47,330 nucleotides of DNA from Candidatus Amulumruptor caecigallinarius (GTDB lineage Bacteria; Bacteroidota; Bacteroidia; Bacteroidales; Muribaculaceae), in contig JAMPDQ010000011.1 of NCBI GenBank assembly GCA_023665575.1, forward strand, positions 1-47,330. Reading direction: 5' to 3'. This document shows, piece after piece, positions 1 through 8,349 of the stretch. Both the position numbers and the translations under genes were made by a program. Within the stretch, counting starts at the first letter, position 1. Each line of letters starts with the position of its first letter. The notes beneath the pieces were generated by a model. It saw only the letters and a list, made by a program, of their open reading frames with translations. It made no database searches and was not told the origin of the DNA.

Positions 1-45
1 TTGTGACCGGAAAGACGAGTCAAAGTAGCCAAAAAGACGCCGTGA

Positions 46-75
46 TTTAACATTTTTTTGGAGAATGGAGCCTAA
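46..75. repeat. Dispersed intergenic repeat, type C, copy 1
   Basis: A 30-base stretch ending in GAATGGAGCCTAA, just downstream of the adenosyltransferase stop. A near-identical 29-base copy is at 21911-21939. The bases before it, to the window edge, show no gene. Confidence 0.6.
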
Positions 76-76
76 A

Positions 77-634
77 TCACTTCTTCCAGATTATCTCTTC
101 TTCACCTTGCATGAAATTTTCATATCGCGCCACTATGAAAAGATAGTCTGACAGCCGGTTAACATATTTTATCACTTTAGGGTCGACATATGTAATTTCA
201 TTCAAATCAAGTATTCTACGCTCCGCACGCCTGCATATCACACGCGCCATGTGTGCTTTCGCGGATGTCTCCGAACCTCCCGGAAGCACAAATGCCCTGA
301 TTTTGGGCGTTTGCTCATCGAGTGCATCTATCCAGGATTCAAGATTTTGCAGACAGCCCTCCTTTATGTATGTGCAGGACAATTCTTCTCCCTCGGGCAC
401 CGCAGTGGCAAGGTAACATCCGACATTAAACAACTCATTTTGTATCTCCATAAGTTGGCCTTTCACTTCATTCGTGCATTTGGCATCGGATGCGAGCAGG
501 CCGATAGCTGATGACAACTCATCAATTGTGCCATATGCCTCAAGCCTTTCACTGTTTTTTTTAACTCTTTCTCCTCCAACGAGTGAAGTTGTGCCGGAAT
601 CTCCCGTGCGTGTATATAGCAAACTCTTTGTCAT
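77..634 (-). CDS. Cob(I)alamin adenosyltransferase, PduO type
   Basis: Transfers the adenosyl group of ATP to cob(I)alamin or a corrinoid precursor to make coenzyme B12, in the cytoplasm. The 185 residues are the usual length for a PduO-type enzyme. Visible family motifs are the N-terminal ATP loop YTRTGDSGTT (about residues 7-16), GTIDELSS, FVLPGGS, the helix VICRRAERR and the C-terminal YVNRLSDYLFIVAR. The gene stands alone, divergent from dnaX; I see no B12 synthesis gene or cobalamin riboswitch beside it. Its 3' end abuts a short sequence that recurs near 21.9 kb. Function from motifs is secure; the exact corrinoid substrate is not. Confidence 0.93.
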   Translation of the reverse strand: MTKSLLYTRTGDSGTTSLVGGERVKKNSERLEAYGTIDELSSAIGLLASDAKCTNEVKGQLMEIQNELFNVGCYLATAVPEGEELSCTYIKEGCLQNLESWIDALDEQTPKIRAFVLPGGSETSAKAHMARVICRRAERRILDLNEITYVDPKVIKYVNRLSDYLFIVARYENFMQGEEEIIWKK

Positions 635-801
635 AACGCTTTTTTGTTAGTAACGTTGTTGGGCGCATAATGTTGCTTATCACCCGACAATCAACGCGGA
701 CTTCATTAGGCGCGTCATACCGGTATTTTCACATATGATTTATTTTCATTATTTTTATACCCGGTTTCAGATAGACTCTATAAATCAACACAAAAACGCA
801 A

Positions 802-2523
802 ATGAGCAATCAATATATAGTCAGCGCACGCAAATACAGACCCGCCACGTTTCGCACGGTTGTGGGCCAGCAAAATCTTACCTCCACACTCAAGGGCGCA
901 ATTTCATCAGGGCGTCTGGCACATGCCTATCTGTTTTGCGGGCCGCGCGGTGTAGGCAAGACATCATGCGCACGCATATTCGCCCGCACAATCAATTGCA
1001 TGTCGCCCACAGCCGACGGAGAGGCATGCGGCAGATGTAAGTCGTGCCGATCTATAGACGAGGGCAACTCCTTCAACATTGTGGAGCTTGATGCGGCTTC
1101 TAACAATGGTGTCAACGACATCCGTGCCATCACAGAGCAGGTGAATGTGCCGCCTCAATTGGGCAAATATCGTGTGTTTATTATTGATGAGGTGCACATG
1201 CTCTCATCGCAGGCATTCAATGCTTTTCTCAAAACGCTTGAGGAGCCGCCGTCATATGCAGTTTTTATCCTCGCCACCACCGAGAAGCACAAAGTGATTC
1301 CCACAATATTGAGCCGTTGCCAGATATATGACTTCAAGCGAATCACCATAGACGACATAGTTGACCATCTGGCATATGTGGCAACTGAAGAACATATAGA
1401 GACCGACCGCCGGGCCCTAGGCGTGATTGCCCGCAAGGCAGACGGGGCCATGCGTGATGCACTGTCAATATTCGATCAGGTGTCGGCCTCAGCTGGTGGC
1501 AAGCTGACATATGAGGCTGTTGTAGAGAATCTCAATGTGCTTGATTATGAATATTTCTTCAAGCTCGTGGATGCCTTTGCCACAGGGAATGTGCAAGACG
1601 CATTGCTGCTTTATAAAGAGGTGCGCGACAGAGGTTTTGACTCTCTCTTCTTTATAAATTCCCTTGCGCAACACATCCGCGATCTCATGGTGGCCGCCGA
1701 TTCGCGCACCGTGACACTGCTTGAGACGCCCGAAGATGTGTCAAAAAGGCTTGTTGAGCAAGCCCGAGCTCTCCCGCTCCAATGGTATTATGCGGCCATG
1801 CGGCTTCTCAATGAGTGCGACCTGAATTATCGCACATCATCCAACAAGCAGCTGCTTGTGGAATTGACACTGATTCGTCTTTGCCAACTCACAAAGCCCG
1901 CCACACCCCCTTTTGACATCTCCGACCGCCCGGTGGCCTTGCGGAACATATCGGAGACATCTGTGGCCACAAATTCCTCATCTCCCGAATCTTCCCTGCC
2001 TTCAGAATCTTCCAAATCCCTTCAGGCCGCCCAATCATTTCAACCTTCTCGCTCTCTCAAACCTCACAGTTTACCGCGGCAACAGGGTAGCGACCGTCCG
2101 TCAACAGTGCGTCTCAGCGACATATCCGCGGCAAAAATCCACTCTTCGAACGAAAGGCAACACAATGACTTCAGCGATGCTGACTTTCAGCGTGCATGGG
2201 GAGATTACATGACTCAGAATCCAAGCCAGCACATTCTTGTCACTGCAATGCGGAAGGGGAATCCAAAGAGAACGGGAGAAGACGAATTCACAGTGACAGT
2301 GGACCATCCGGCCGAACAGCAGGCATTCGAATCATCAATGCAGCCAATGCTTGCTTTCCTCAAAGAGAAACTGGCAAATGATTTTATAGTAATAAAAACA
2401 GTATATAATCAGGAGAAAGAGCACAGCCGCTTCTTATCTCCCCACGAATTTTTGAAAAAGGCGGTTGAAAGCAATCCTCACCTTGGAGAATTTCTTCAAC
2501 AGATAGACGCCGGATTGGCGTAA
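802..2523 (+). CDS. dnaX: DNA polymerase III gamma/tau subunit
   Basis: ATPase of the clamp loader that puts the sliding clamp on DNA and joins polymerase cores at the fork. The AAA+ module occupies roughly residues 1-370: Walker A GPRGVGKT at 47-54, a zinc knuckle with Cys66, Cys76, Cys79 and Cys82, Walker B IIDEVHML, and the SRC arginine-finger motif LSRCQIYDF. A Ser/Pro/Gln-rich linker of about 90 residues follows, then a conserved C-terminal domain of about 110 residues. That layout corresponds to the full-length tau form. I found no obvious frameshift site for a short gamma form. Transcribed alone, divergent from the adenosyltransferase. Confidence 0.96.
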   Translation: MSNQYIVSARKYRPATFRTVVGQQNLTSTLKGAISSGRLAHAYLFCGPRGVGKTSCARIFARTINCMSPTADGEACGRCKSCRSIDEGNSFNIVELDAASNNGVNDIRAITEQVNVPPQLGKYRVFIIDEVHMLSSQAFNAFLKTLEEPPSYAVFILATTEKHKVIPTILSRCQIYDFKRITIDDIVDHLAYVATEEHIETDRRALGVIARKADGAMRDALSIFDQVSASAGGKLTYEAVVENLNVLDYEYFFKLVDAFATGNVQDALLLYKEVRDRGFDSLFFINSLAQHIRDLMVAADSRTVTLLETPEDVSKRLVEQARALPLQWYYAAMRLLNECDLNYRTSSNKQLLVELTLIRLCQLTKPATPPFDISDRPVALRNISETSVATNSSSPESSLPSESSKSLQAAQSFQPSRSLKPHSLPRQQGSDRPSTVRLSDISAAKIHSSNERQHNDFSDADFQRAWGDYMTQNPSQHILVTAMRKGNPKRTGEDEFTVTVDHPAEQQAFESSMQPMLAFLKEKLANDFIVIKTVYNQEKEHSRFLSPHEFLKKAVESNPHLGEFLQQIDAGLA

Positions 2524-2645
2524 TCTGCAAAGGTCAAGGCAATTTGTAAGTTAATTTATATTAAAAATTGTTAATATATCTTTATTTTACGCTATTGGAG
2601 GTTATTAAAAGGAATGCAGATGCGCAATATGCCGGCATAATTTAT

Positions 2646-2653
2646 TATATTTG
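2646..2653 (+). promoter_or_regulatory. Promoter -7 box for rimP-nusA-infB
   Basis: TATATTTG matches the Bacteroidota -7 consensus TAnnTTTG. No clear TTTG is seen at -33. Transcription should begin near 2660, about 47 bases before the rimP ATG and directly before the leader hairpin. Confidence 0.6.
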
Positions 2654-2663
2654 CGATGTATTC

Positions 2664-2695
2664 CGGAGGGGACATCAGTCCTCTCCGCATTTTTT
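2664..2695 (+). promoter_or_regulatory. Terminator-like hairpin in the rimP leader
   Basis: Bases 2664-2687 form a 10-pair stem (one G-U) closed by an ATCA tetraloop, followed after two bases by six T (2690-2695). This is the shape of an intrinsic terminator, but it lies between the predicted promoter and the rimP start. It could be a premature terminator (attenuator) controlling rimP-nusA-infB, or a stabilising 5' hairpin. The structure is seen; the regulatory role is inferred. Confidence 0.6.
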
Positions 2696-2706
2696 ACAAT
2701 AGAATC

Positions 2707-3171
2707 ATGATAGATAAAGAATCACTTCGCAAATTCATAGAAGAGCGTCTTGCAGGCACAGAATATTTTCTTGTTGAGCTGAATGTGAGCACCGGCAACG
2801 AGATAAAAGTGGAGATAGACTCAGCATCCAATCCTGATTTGGAGTTTTGCATATCACTCAGCAAAGAGATTGAGGAAGCTTTCCCCCGCGAAGAAGAGGA
2901 TTATGAGCTTGAAGTCGGATCGTCCGGATTTACCGCACCATTCAAGGTGAGACAGCAATATGAGAAGAACATCGGCAATCCTGTGGAATTACTCACTCGC
3001 GATGGCAGGAAAATCTTCGGCACGCTCAGGACAGTCGGTCCCGAGACATTCGGACTTGATGTCACACGCAAGGTGAAAGAAGAGGGAGCCAAGCGTCCTG
3101 TGGATCGCACGGAGCGGGAAGACTTCAGATATAACGAGGTGAAAACCATCCGGTACGATTTTAAATTTTGA
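2707..3171 (+). CDS. rimP: Ribosome maturation factor RimP
   Basis: Assists assembly of the 30S ribosomal subunit. The 154-residue product has the family's N-terminal alpha/beta domain (EYFLVELNV at about 20) and the C-terminal Sm-like barrel (NPVELLTRDGRKIFGTLR and the ending KTIRYDF). The start at 2707 (MIDKES) is chosen because an upstream in-frame ATG at 2656 would lie at or before the predicted transcript start and would code through the leader hairpin. First gene of the rimP-nusA-infB operon, an order conserved across bacteria. Confidence 0.93.
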   Translation: MIDKESLRKFIEERLAGTEYFLVELNVSTGNEIKVEIDSASNPDLEFCISLSKEIEEAFPREEEDYELEVGSSGFTAPFKVRQQYEKNIGNPVELLTRDGRKIFGTLRTVGPETFGLDVTRKVKEEGAKRPVDRTEREDFRYNEVKTIRYDFKF

Positions 3172-3356
3172 ATCTGTTTTCATAGAAACATCCGGAGATA
3201 GCGGACAGACGTTGTTTGTACGCGAATCCGGTGAAATAAAATTAATATAAAAACTCATGAAGTGACAATAATTAACAGTATTGAGGCAAATCTCCAATGA
3301 TCTTAAGATTCTGCTTCATAAAAAGATTGACACTTCAAAAAAAGATAAACTTAAAT

Positions 3357-4604
3357 ATGGCAAAAAAGGCAGAAGCTGTGAACATGGTTGACAGATTTGC
3401 GGAGTTCAAGGAGCTTAAGAATATCGACAAAACCACACTTATATCGGTGCTTGAGGAATCCTTTCGCGCAGTGCTCAAGAAAGAATTCGGCACAGATGAG
3501 AACTTCGATGTCATCATGAATCCCGACAAGGGAGACTGCGAAATCTATCAGAATCTCACTGTAGTTCCCGACGAAGAAGTGGATAATAAAAATATAGAAA
3601 TAGGCCTGTCGGAGGCGCGCGAAATAGACCCGGAATGCGAAATAGGGGAAGATGTGGCAAAGCAGATTTTCTTTGAGAAATTCGGTCGCCGCGCCATATT
3701 GAATCTGCGTCAGACATTGCAGACCAAGATTCTCGACTTGCAGAAAGAAGCCATTTACAATAAGTTCAAGGAGATGGAGGGAGAGGTTATCACCGCTGAA
3801 GTTCATCAGATATGGAAACGCGAGATGTTGCTTATCGATGAAGAGCAGAACGAGCTTATTCTTCCTAAAGAGGAGCAGATTCCGGGAGATTTCTTCCACA
3901 AGGGAGATATGGTGCGCGCCATTGTGAAGCGCGTTGACAATCCCAACAGCAACCCGAAAGTGATAATAAGCCGCACAGACCCGCGCTTTTTGCGCAGACT
4001 GTTTGAGATGGAGGTGCCGGAGATTCACGACGGACTCATCACCATCAAAGATGTGGCCCGCATCCCCGGGGAGCGGGCAAAGATTGCGGTAGAGAGCTAT
4101 GACGAGCGTATCGATCCGGTAGGGGCATGCGTGGGCATCAAGGGGAGTCGCATTCACGGCATTGTGCGCGAGTTGCGCAATGAGAACATAGATGTGCTTC
4201 CCTACACAGGCAATCCCCAGCTATACATTCAGCGCGCCCTGAGCCCGGCCAAAATTTCATCAATCAGACTTAATGAAGAGGAGAAGAAGGCAGAAGTGTT
4301 TCTTCACCCCGATGAAGTGAGCCTCGCCATAGGCAAAGGCGGTCTCAACATTCGTCTGGCTTCGATGCTGACAGGCTATTCAATCGATGTATATCGCGAC
4401 ATTGAGGAGGGAGAAGAAGACATTTACCTTGATGAATTCCGCGATGAGATAGACGGCTGGGTGATTGAGACTCTCAAAGATTTGGGACTCGGCACCGCCA
4501 AAGCAGTGCTCAATGCCCCGCGCGAAGTGCTCGACCAGGCTGACTTTGAAGACTCCACACTTGAGCACGTGCTCGATGTGCTCAAGGCGGAATTCGAAGA
4601 TTAA
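3357..4604 (+). CDS. nusA: Transcription termination/antitermination factor NusA
   Basis: Binds RNA polymerase and nascent RNA to modulate pausing, termination and antitermination. The 415 residues carry the N-terminal polymerase-binding domain (about 1-130), an S1 domain (about 140-215) and two KH domains (VGACVGIKGSRIHGIVREL in KH1; SLAIGKGGLNIRLA in KH2). There are no C-terminal acidic repeats of the E. coli kind. An ORF could begin at 3297, but ATG 3357 (MAKKAEAVNM) fits the family's usual N-terminus and excludes a 20-residue stretch unlike NusA. About 185 bases follow rimP, without an obvious terminator. Confidence 0.95.
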   Translation: MAKKAEAVNMVDRFAEFKELKNIDKTTLISVLEESFRAVLKKEFGTDENFDVIMNPDKGDCEIYQNLTVVPDEEVDNKNIEIGLSEAREIDPECEIGEDVAKQIFFEKFGRRAILNLRQTLQTKILDLQKEAIYNKFKEMEGEVITAEVHQIWKREMLLIDEEQNELILPKEEQIPGDFFHKGDMVRAIVKRVDNPNSNPKVIISRTDPRFLRRLFEMEVPEIHDGLITIKDVARIPGERAKIAVESYDERIDPVGACVGIKGSRIHGIVRELRNENIDVLPYTGNPQLYIQRALSPAKISSIRLNEEEKKAEVFLHPDEVSLAIGKGGLNIRLASMLTGYSIDVYRDIEEGEEDIYLDEFRDEIDGWVIETLKDLGLGTAKAVLNAPREVLDQADFEDSTLEHVLDVLKAEFED

Positions 4605-4650
4605 GAGTTTGATTGCAGCCACACACAATTGTATAATCTAATAACTGTAT

Positions 4651-7593
4651 ATGCGCACAAAGATAAGCAAAGTAGCTAAAGACCTGAATGTGGGAGTCAA
4701 CACCGCCGTTGAATTCCTGCGCAAAAACAATATTGAGGTTGATGAGGGGAATCCCAACGCCCGCATTGACTCAAGCGCTGTTGAATTGCTCATGAAGGAA
4801 TTCAGCAAAGACAAAAACGACAAGGCGGTGGCGGAACGATACATTAACTCCCGCAAGGAAGACAAGAAGGAGAAACCCTCACGCAACGAGCGCGAGGCAC
4901 TCACTTCGCGTCCTGTCGGTCCGCGCATCCTTGGCAAAATAGATCTTGACAATCCCAATGCCGGCATGAAATCGGCATCATCGGCTGAGCCTGAGACCAA
5001 GACAATTGAGGCAAAAGTTGCGCAGGATGCTCTTGAGGCAGAGCCTGTGGCGCAAAAGGCAGAGCCGGCGGCGCAAATGGTTGAGCCGGCGGCACAAAAG
5101 GCAGAGCCGGCGGCACAGAAAAAGGTGCCGGACGAGCCGAAGAACGAGCTGGTCAAACCGAAAATTGACACGCCTTCCCCCAAGGCTGAAAAGGCTGAAG
5201 AGGCTGAAGAGGTCAGGAAAGCGGACAAGGTTGAGAAGGCCAAAGAGGCTATAAAGGCTGAGGAGGCCGGGAAAGCGGAAAAAGCAAATAAGGCTGACGA
5301 GCATGCCGAGCATGCCGCGGCAACTCAATCAGACACACCTTCACAGTCTGCACCATTCCGTCTCGGCGGTGCTCCCCAGGGGCCTGAGCTCAAAGTATTG
5401 GGAAAGATTGACCTTTCAGCAATCAATCAGTCTACAAGACCGCGAAAGAAGAGCAAGGCCGACCGAAAGGCAGAGAATGCCGATCGCAAAAAGCGCAAGC
5501 GCATAGGCAAAGAGAAAGTAGACATAGAGAAGGCAGCCCAGCAGCCCGGCTTCGGCAGTGAGAACCGCAAGAAGCAAGGAAGCGAGCAAGGAGGCCGCCG
5601 ACAGGGCGGTTCACAGGATTCACAGCAGGGCAGTCAGGGTCGCGGCGACCGCGGCGGTAAAAAGCGCGATCGTCGCGCGGTGAAGCAGGAGGTCAGCTCG
5701 GAAGATGTTCAGAAGCAGGTAAAGGAAACGCTTGCCCGCCTCACCAACAAGTCGGTGAAGAAGAGCGTGAAATTCCGCAAGGAGAAACGCGTTGAGATGC
5801 ACAAGCGCGAAGATGAGCAGGCACGCCGCGAGGCAGAGGAAAGCAAAGTGCTTAAGATTACGGAATTTGTGACAGCCAACGACCTTGCAAGCCTGATGAA
5901 TGTGCCGGTGAACAATGTGATTGCCACCTGCATGAACATTGGTGTGATGGTGTCAATCAACCAGCGGCTTGATGCCGAGACAATAAATCTTGTGGCCGGA
6001 GAATTCGGATTTGACACTGAATTTGTGAGTGCAGATGTGACGGAGGCAATTGAATCGGTTGAGGATAAAGAAGAAGATCTCGAGTCACGTCCGCCAATCG
6101 TCACCGTGATGGGACACGTTGACCATGGCAAGACATCACTTCTCGACTACATCCGCAAGGCAAACGTGATTGCCGGTGAGGCCGGAGGAATCACCCAGCA
6201 CATCGGAGCATATAATGTGACACTTCCCAACGGAAGACATATCACCTTCCTTGACACACCGGGCCACGAGGCATTCACCGCAATGCGTGCCCGCGGTGCG
6301 AAGGTCACCGACCTCGCCATCATCATAGTGGCCGCCGACGACGATGTTATGCCTCAGACAATAGAGGCAATAAATCACGCCTCGGCAGCCGGGGTGCCGA
6401 TGGTATTTGCAATCAACAAGATTGACAAGCCGGCCGCCAACCCCGATAAAATCAAGGAAGAGCTTGCGGGCATGAATTATCTTGTAGAAGACTGGGGAGG
6501 GAAATATCAGTCGCAAGATATCTCGGCAAAGAAAGGCACAGGCGTGGAGGAACTCATGGAGAAAGTGTTGCTCGAAGCGGAAATGCTTGAATTAAAGGCA
6601 AATCCCAATCGCAACGCCATCGGTTCGGTGATAGAGTCGTCGCTCGACAAGGGACGCGGATATGTTGCCACGGTGCTCGTGCAGAACGGCACATTACGTG
6701 TGGGTGATGTGATATTGGCCGGCACCAATTATGGCAAGGTAAAAGCGATGTTCAACGAGCGTAACCAACGGGTTAAAGAGGCCGGTCCGGCTACACCGGT
6801 GCTTATTCTCGGATTGAATGGCGCGCCTCAGGCGGGTGACAGCTTCAATGTGATGGATTCAGAGCAGGAAGCACGCGAGATAGCATCCAAGCGCGAGCAG
6901 CTGCAACGCGAGCTGAGCATACGCACCAAGAAGCGTCCGGGGCTCGAGGAGCTTGGCCGCCGCCGTGCGCTCAACGACTTCCATGAGCTCAATCTCGTGG
7001 TGAAGGGAGATGTCGACGGATCTGTAGAGGCTCTTTCAGACTCACTTCTCAAGCTTTCCACTCCCGAGATTCAGGTGAATGTGCTTCACAAGGGTGTAGG
7101 TGCGATATCGGAATCGGATGTCACACTCGCCGCAGCATCAGACGCCATCATTATCGGCTTCCAGGTTCGTCCGTCAGGTGCAGCTCGTAAAGAGGCTGAA
7201 AAAGAGGGCGTGGAAATTCGTCTTTACTCGGTAATCTACAAAGCAATCGAAGAAGTGAAAGATGCAATGGAAGGCCTTCTCTCTCCCGAAATTAAAGAAG
7301 AGATTACCGGAAATGCAGAAGTGCTTCAAACATACAAGATTTCCAAGGTTGGCACAATCGCCGGTGCCATTGTGCGCGATGGTAAAATCAAGCGCACATC
7401 CAGAGTGCGTGTGATTCGCGACGGCATAGTGATATACACCGGGGAACTCGGCTCGCTCAAACGCTTCAAAGATGATGTAAAGGAAGTTGTATCGGGATAT
7501 GACTGCGGACTCTCGGTGCAGGGTTACAATGACATACGCGAAGGCGACATTATAGAGGCATACGAAGAGGTTGAAGTGAAGAAAACACTTTGA
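4651..7593 (+). CDS. infB: Translation initiation factor IF-2
   Basis: GTPase that delivers initiator tRNA to the 30S subunit and promotes subunit joining. In order: an N-terminal IF2 domain ([16 protein letters not shown]), a very long charged low-complexity region (about residues 75-375) rich in Ala, Lys, Glu and then Gly, Gln and Arg, a second IF2 N domain, the G domain with GHVDHGKT near residue 488, [12 protein letters not shown] and SAKKGTG, then the C-terminal barrels and tRNA-binding domain. At 980 residues it is at the long end of the family, consistent with the extended linker. Last gene of the operon; a strong hairpin follows. Confidence 0.97.
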   Translation: MRTKISKVAKDLNVGVNTAVEFLRKNNIEVDEGNPNARIDSSAVELLMKEFSKDKNDKAVAERYINSRKEDKKEKPSRNEREALTSRPVGPRILGKIDLDNPNAGMKSASSAEPETKTIEAKVAQDALEAEPVAQKAEPAAQMVEPAAQKAEPAAQKKVPDEPKNELVKPKIDTPSPKAEKAEEAEEVRKADKVEKAKEAIKAEEAGKAEKANKADEHAEHAAATQSDTPSQSAPFRLGGAPQGPELKVLGKIDLSAINQSTRPRKKSKADRKAENADRKKRKRIGKEKVDIEKAAQQPGFGSENRKKQGSEQGGRRQGGSQDSQQGSQGRGDRGGKKRDRRAVKQEVSSEDVQKQVKETLARLTNKSVKKSVKFRKEKRVEMHKREDEQARREAEESKVLKITEFVTANDLASLMNVPVNNVIATCMNIGVMVSINQRLDAETINLVAGEFGFDTEFVSADVTEAIESVEDKEEDLESRPPIVTVMGHVDHGKTSLLDYIRKANVIAGEAGGITQHIGAYNVTLPNGRHITFLDTPGHEAFTAMRARGAKVTDLAIIIVAADDDVMPQTIEAINHASAAGVPMVFAINKIDKPAANPDKIKEELAGMNYLVEDWGGKYQSQDISAKKGTGVEELMEKVLLEAEMLELKANPNRNAIGSVIESSLDKGRGYVATVLVQNGTLRVGDVILAGTNYGKVKAMFNERNQRVKEAGPATPVLILGLNGAPQAGDSFNVMDSEQEAREIASKREQLQRELSIRTKKRPGLEELGRRRALNDFHELNLVVKGDVDGSVEALSDSLLKLSTPEIQVNVLHKGVGAISESDVTLAAASDAIIIGFQVRPSGAARKEAEKEGVEIRLYSVIYKAIEEVKDAMEGLLSPEIKEEITGNAEVLQTYKISKVGTIAGAIVRDGKIKRTSRVRVIRDGIVIYTGELGSLKRFKDDVKEVVSGYDCGLSVQGYNDIREGDIIEAYEEVEVKKTL
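5038..5121 (+). repeat. Four 21-base tandem units inside infB
   Basis: Four consecutive 7-codon units encode [21 protein letters not shown] and AEPAAQK (residues 130-157) in the disordered linker of IF-2. The DNA units are nearly identical, so copy number is likely to vary between strains. Confidence 0.85.
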
Positions 7594-7618
7594 CGATTGT
7601 ACCATCTCACACGATACA

Positions 7619-7651
7619 TACAGGCCGGGACACAAAAATGCCCGGCCTGTA
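7619..7651 (+). terminator. Intrinsic terminator after infB
   Basis: An 11-base perfect inverted repeat (TACAGGCCGGG and its complement) with an 11-base loop, 26 bases past the infB stop, followed by an A/T-rich stretch. Closes the rimP-nusA-infB operon. Confidence 0.8.
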
Positions 7652-7670
7652 TTATTTCAAAAAGAATAAT

Positions 7671-7678
7671 TATATTTG
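7671..7678 (+). promoter_or_regulatory. Promoter -7 box for folK
   Basis: TATATTTG, matching TAnnTTTG; no clear -33 element. The predicted leader of about 115 bases contains an 8-base perfect inverted repeat (GTGTTTCG at 7687-7694 with CGAAACAC at 7715-7722). Confidence 0.5.
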
Positions 7679-7771
7679 CAGTCAGAGTGTTTCGCATTGA
7701 AGCTGTTTGCAACTCGAAACACCCGGAATATATGGGTTAAGTTCTGAAAATACCGGTGAGACGGAAAATTT

Positions 7772-7795
7772 CAGTTTCATAAAAATGGGGCTTAA
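7772..7795 (+). repeat. Degenerate repeat copy in the folK leader
   Basis: CAGTTTCATAAAAATGGGGC followed by TTA, ending a few bases before the folK ATG. It shares the GTTTCATAAAAA core with the other junction repeats and ends with a GGGGC arm like the hairpin family. Confidence 0.4.
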
Positions 7796-7798
7796 AAT

Positions 7799-8281
7799 AT
7801 GCAAATACATTATTTTCTTAACATAGGAAGCAATCTGGGAAACCCACTGCTCAACATCAGCCGTGCAGTGAGGGCGCTTGAGGAAGAGTTTGGATATTTC
7901 GAACTCTCCAAGAAATTTGAATCCGAACCATGGGGATATGAATCTGCCAACCATTTCACCAACATAGCAATGATGGTGATATCAGATATCACTCCGGAAG
8001 AAATGCTCAAAAAAATCAAGGCAATCGAATCAAAACTCGGCACCGGACCACACCGCAAACCCGATGGCACATATGCCGATAGAATTATCGACATAGACAT
8101 CATGGCCGCCGACGAGCTGGAGATAACATCGGGAACTGTGCAAATCCCCCACCCCGCTATTGCAGAGCGCGAATTCTTTCTGGTTCCCTTTGAGGAGCTC
8201 GCGCCCGAATGGAGACATCCTGCCACCGGCAAAAGCTGTGCCGAGATGCTTGAAGCTCTCAGGAGCACCCGCGGAGAGTGA
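7799..8281 (+). CDS. folK: 2-amino-4-hydroxy-6-hydroxymethyldihydropteridine pyrophosphokinase
   Basis: Transfers pyrophosphate from ATP to 6-hydroxymethyl-7,8-dihydropterin, the step before dihydropteroate synthase in folate synthesis. The 160 residues match the family length. Visible motifs are NIGSNLGNP at the N-terminus, FESEPWGYE, and the signature around residues 80-100 with TGPHRKPDG and DRIIDIDIM. The start codon is ATG 7799. No other folate gene is adjacent; the next gene, 68 bases on, is an unrelated protease. Confidence 0.94.
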   Translation: MQIHYFLNIGSNLGNPLLNISRAVRALEEEFGYFELSKKFESEPWGYESANHFTNIAMMVISDITPEEMLKKIKAIESKLGTGPHRKPDGTYADRIIDIDIMAADELEITSGTVQIPHPAIAEREFFLVPFEELAPEWRHPATGKSCAEMLEALRSTRGE

Positions 8282-8349
8282 GCTTTCTGAAAGAAACCCG
8301 AAATAAACAATTCATAAATTCACCGAACAAAAGCTAACAATAAATACAC

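Noticed and set aside
634-802. Possible cobalamin riboswitch upstream of the adenosyltransferase
   Set aside because: I could not find the conserved B12 box or the surrounding helices in the short divergent region.
802-2523. Programmed frameshift in dnaX giving a short gamma form
   Set aside because: No slippery A-run followed by a stop in the shifted frame was found at the expected place.
3351-4157. A 268-codon minus-strand frame opposite nusA
   Set aside because: Antisense shadow; the nusA frame shows clear S1 and KH motifs.
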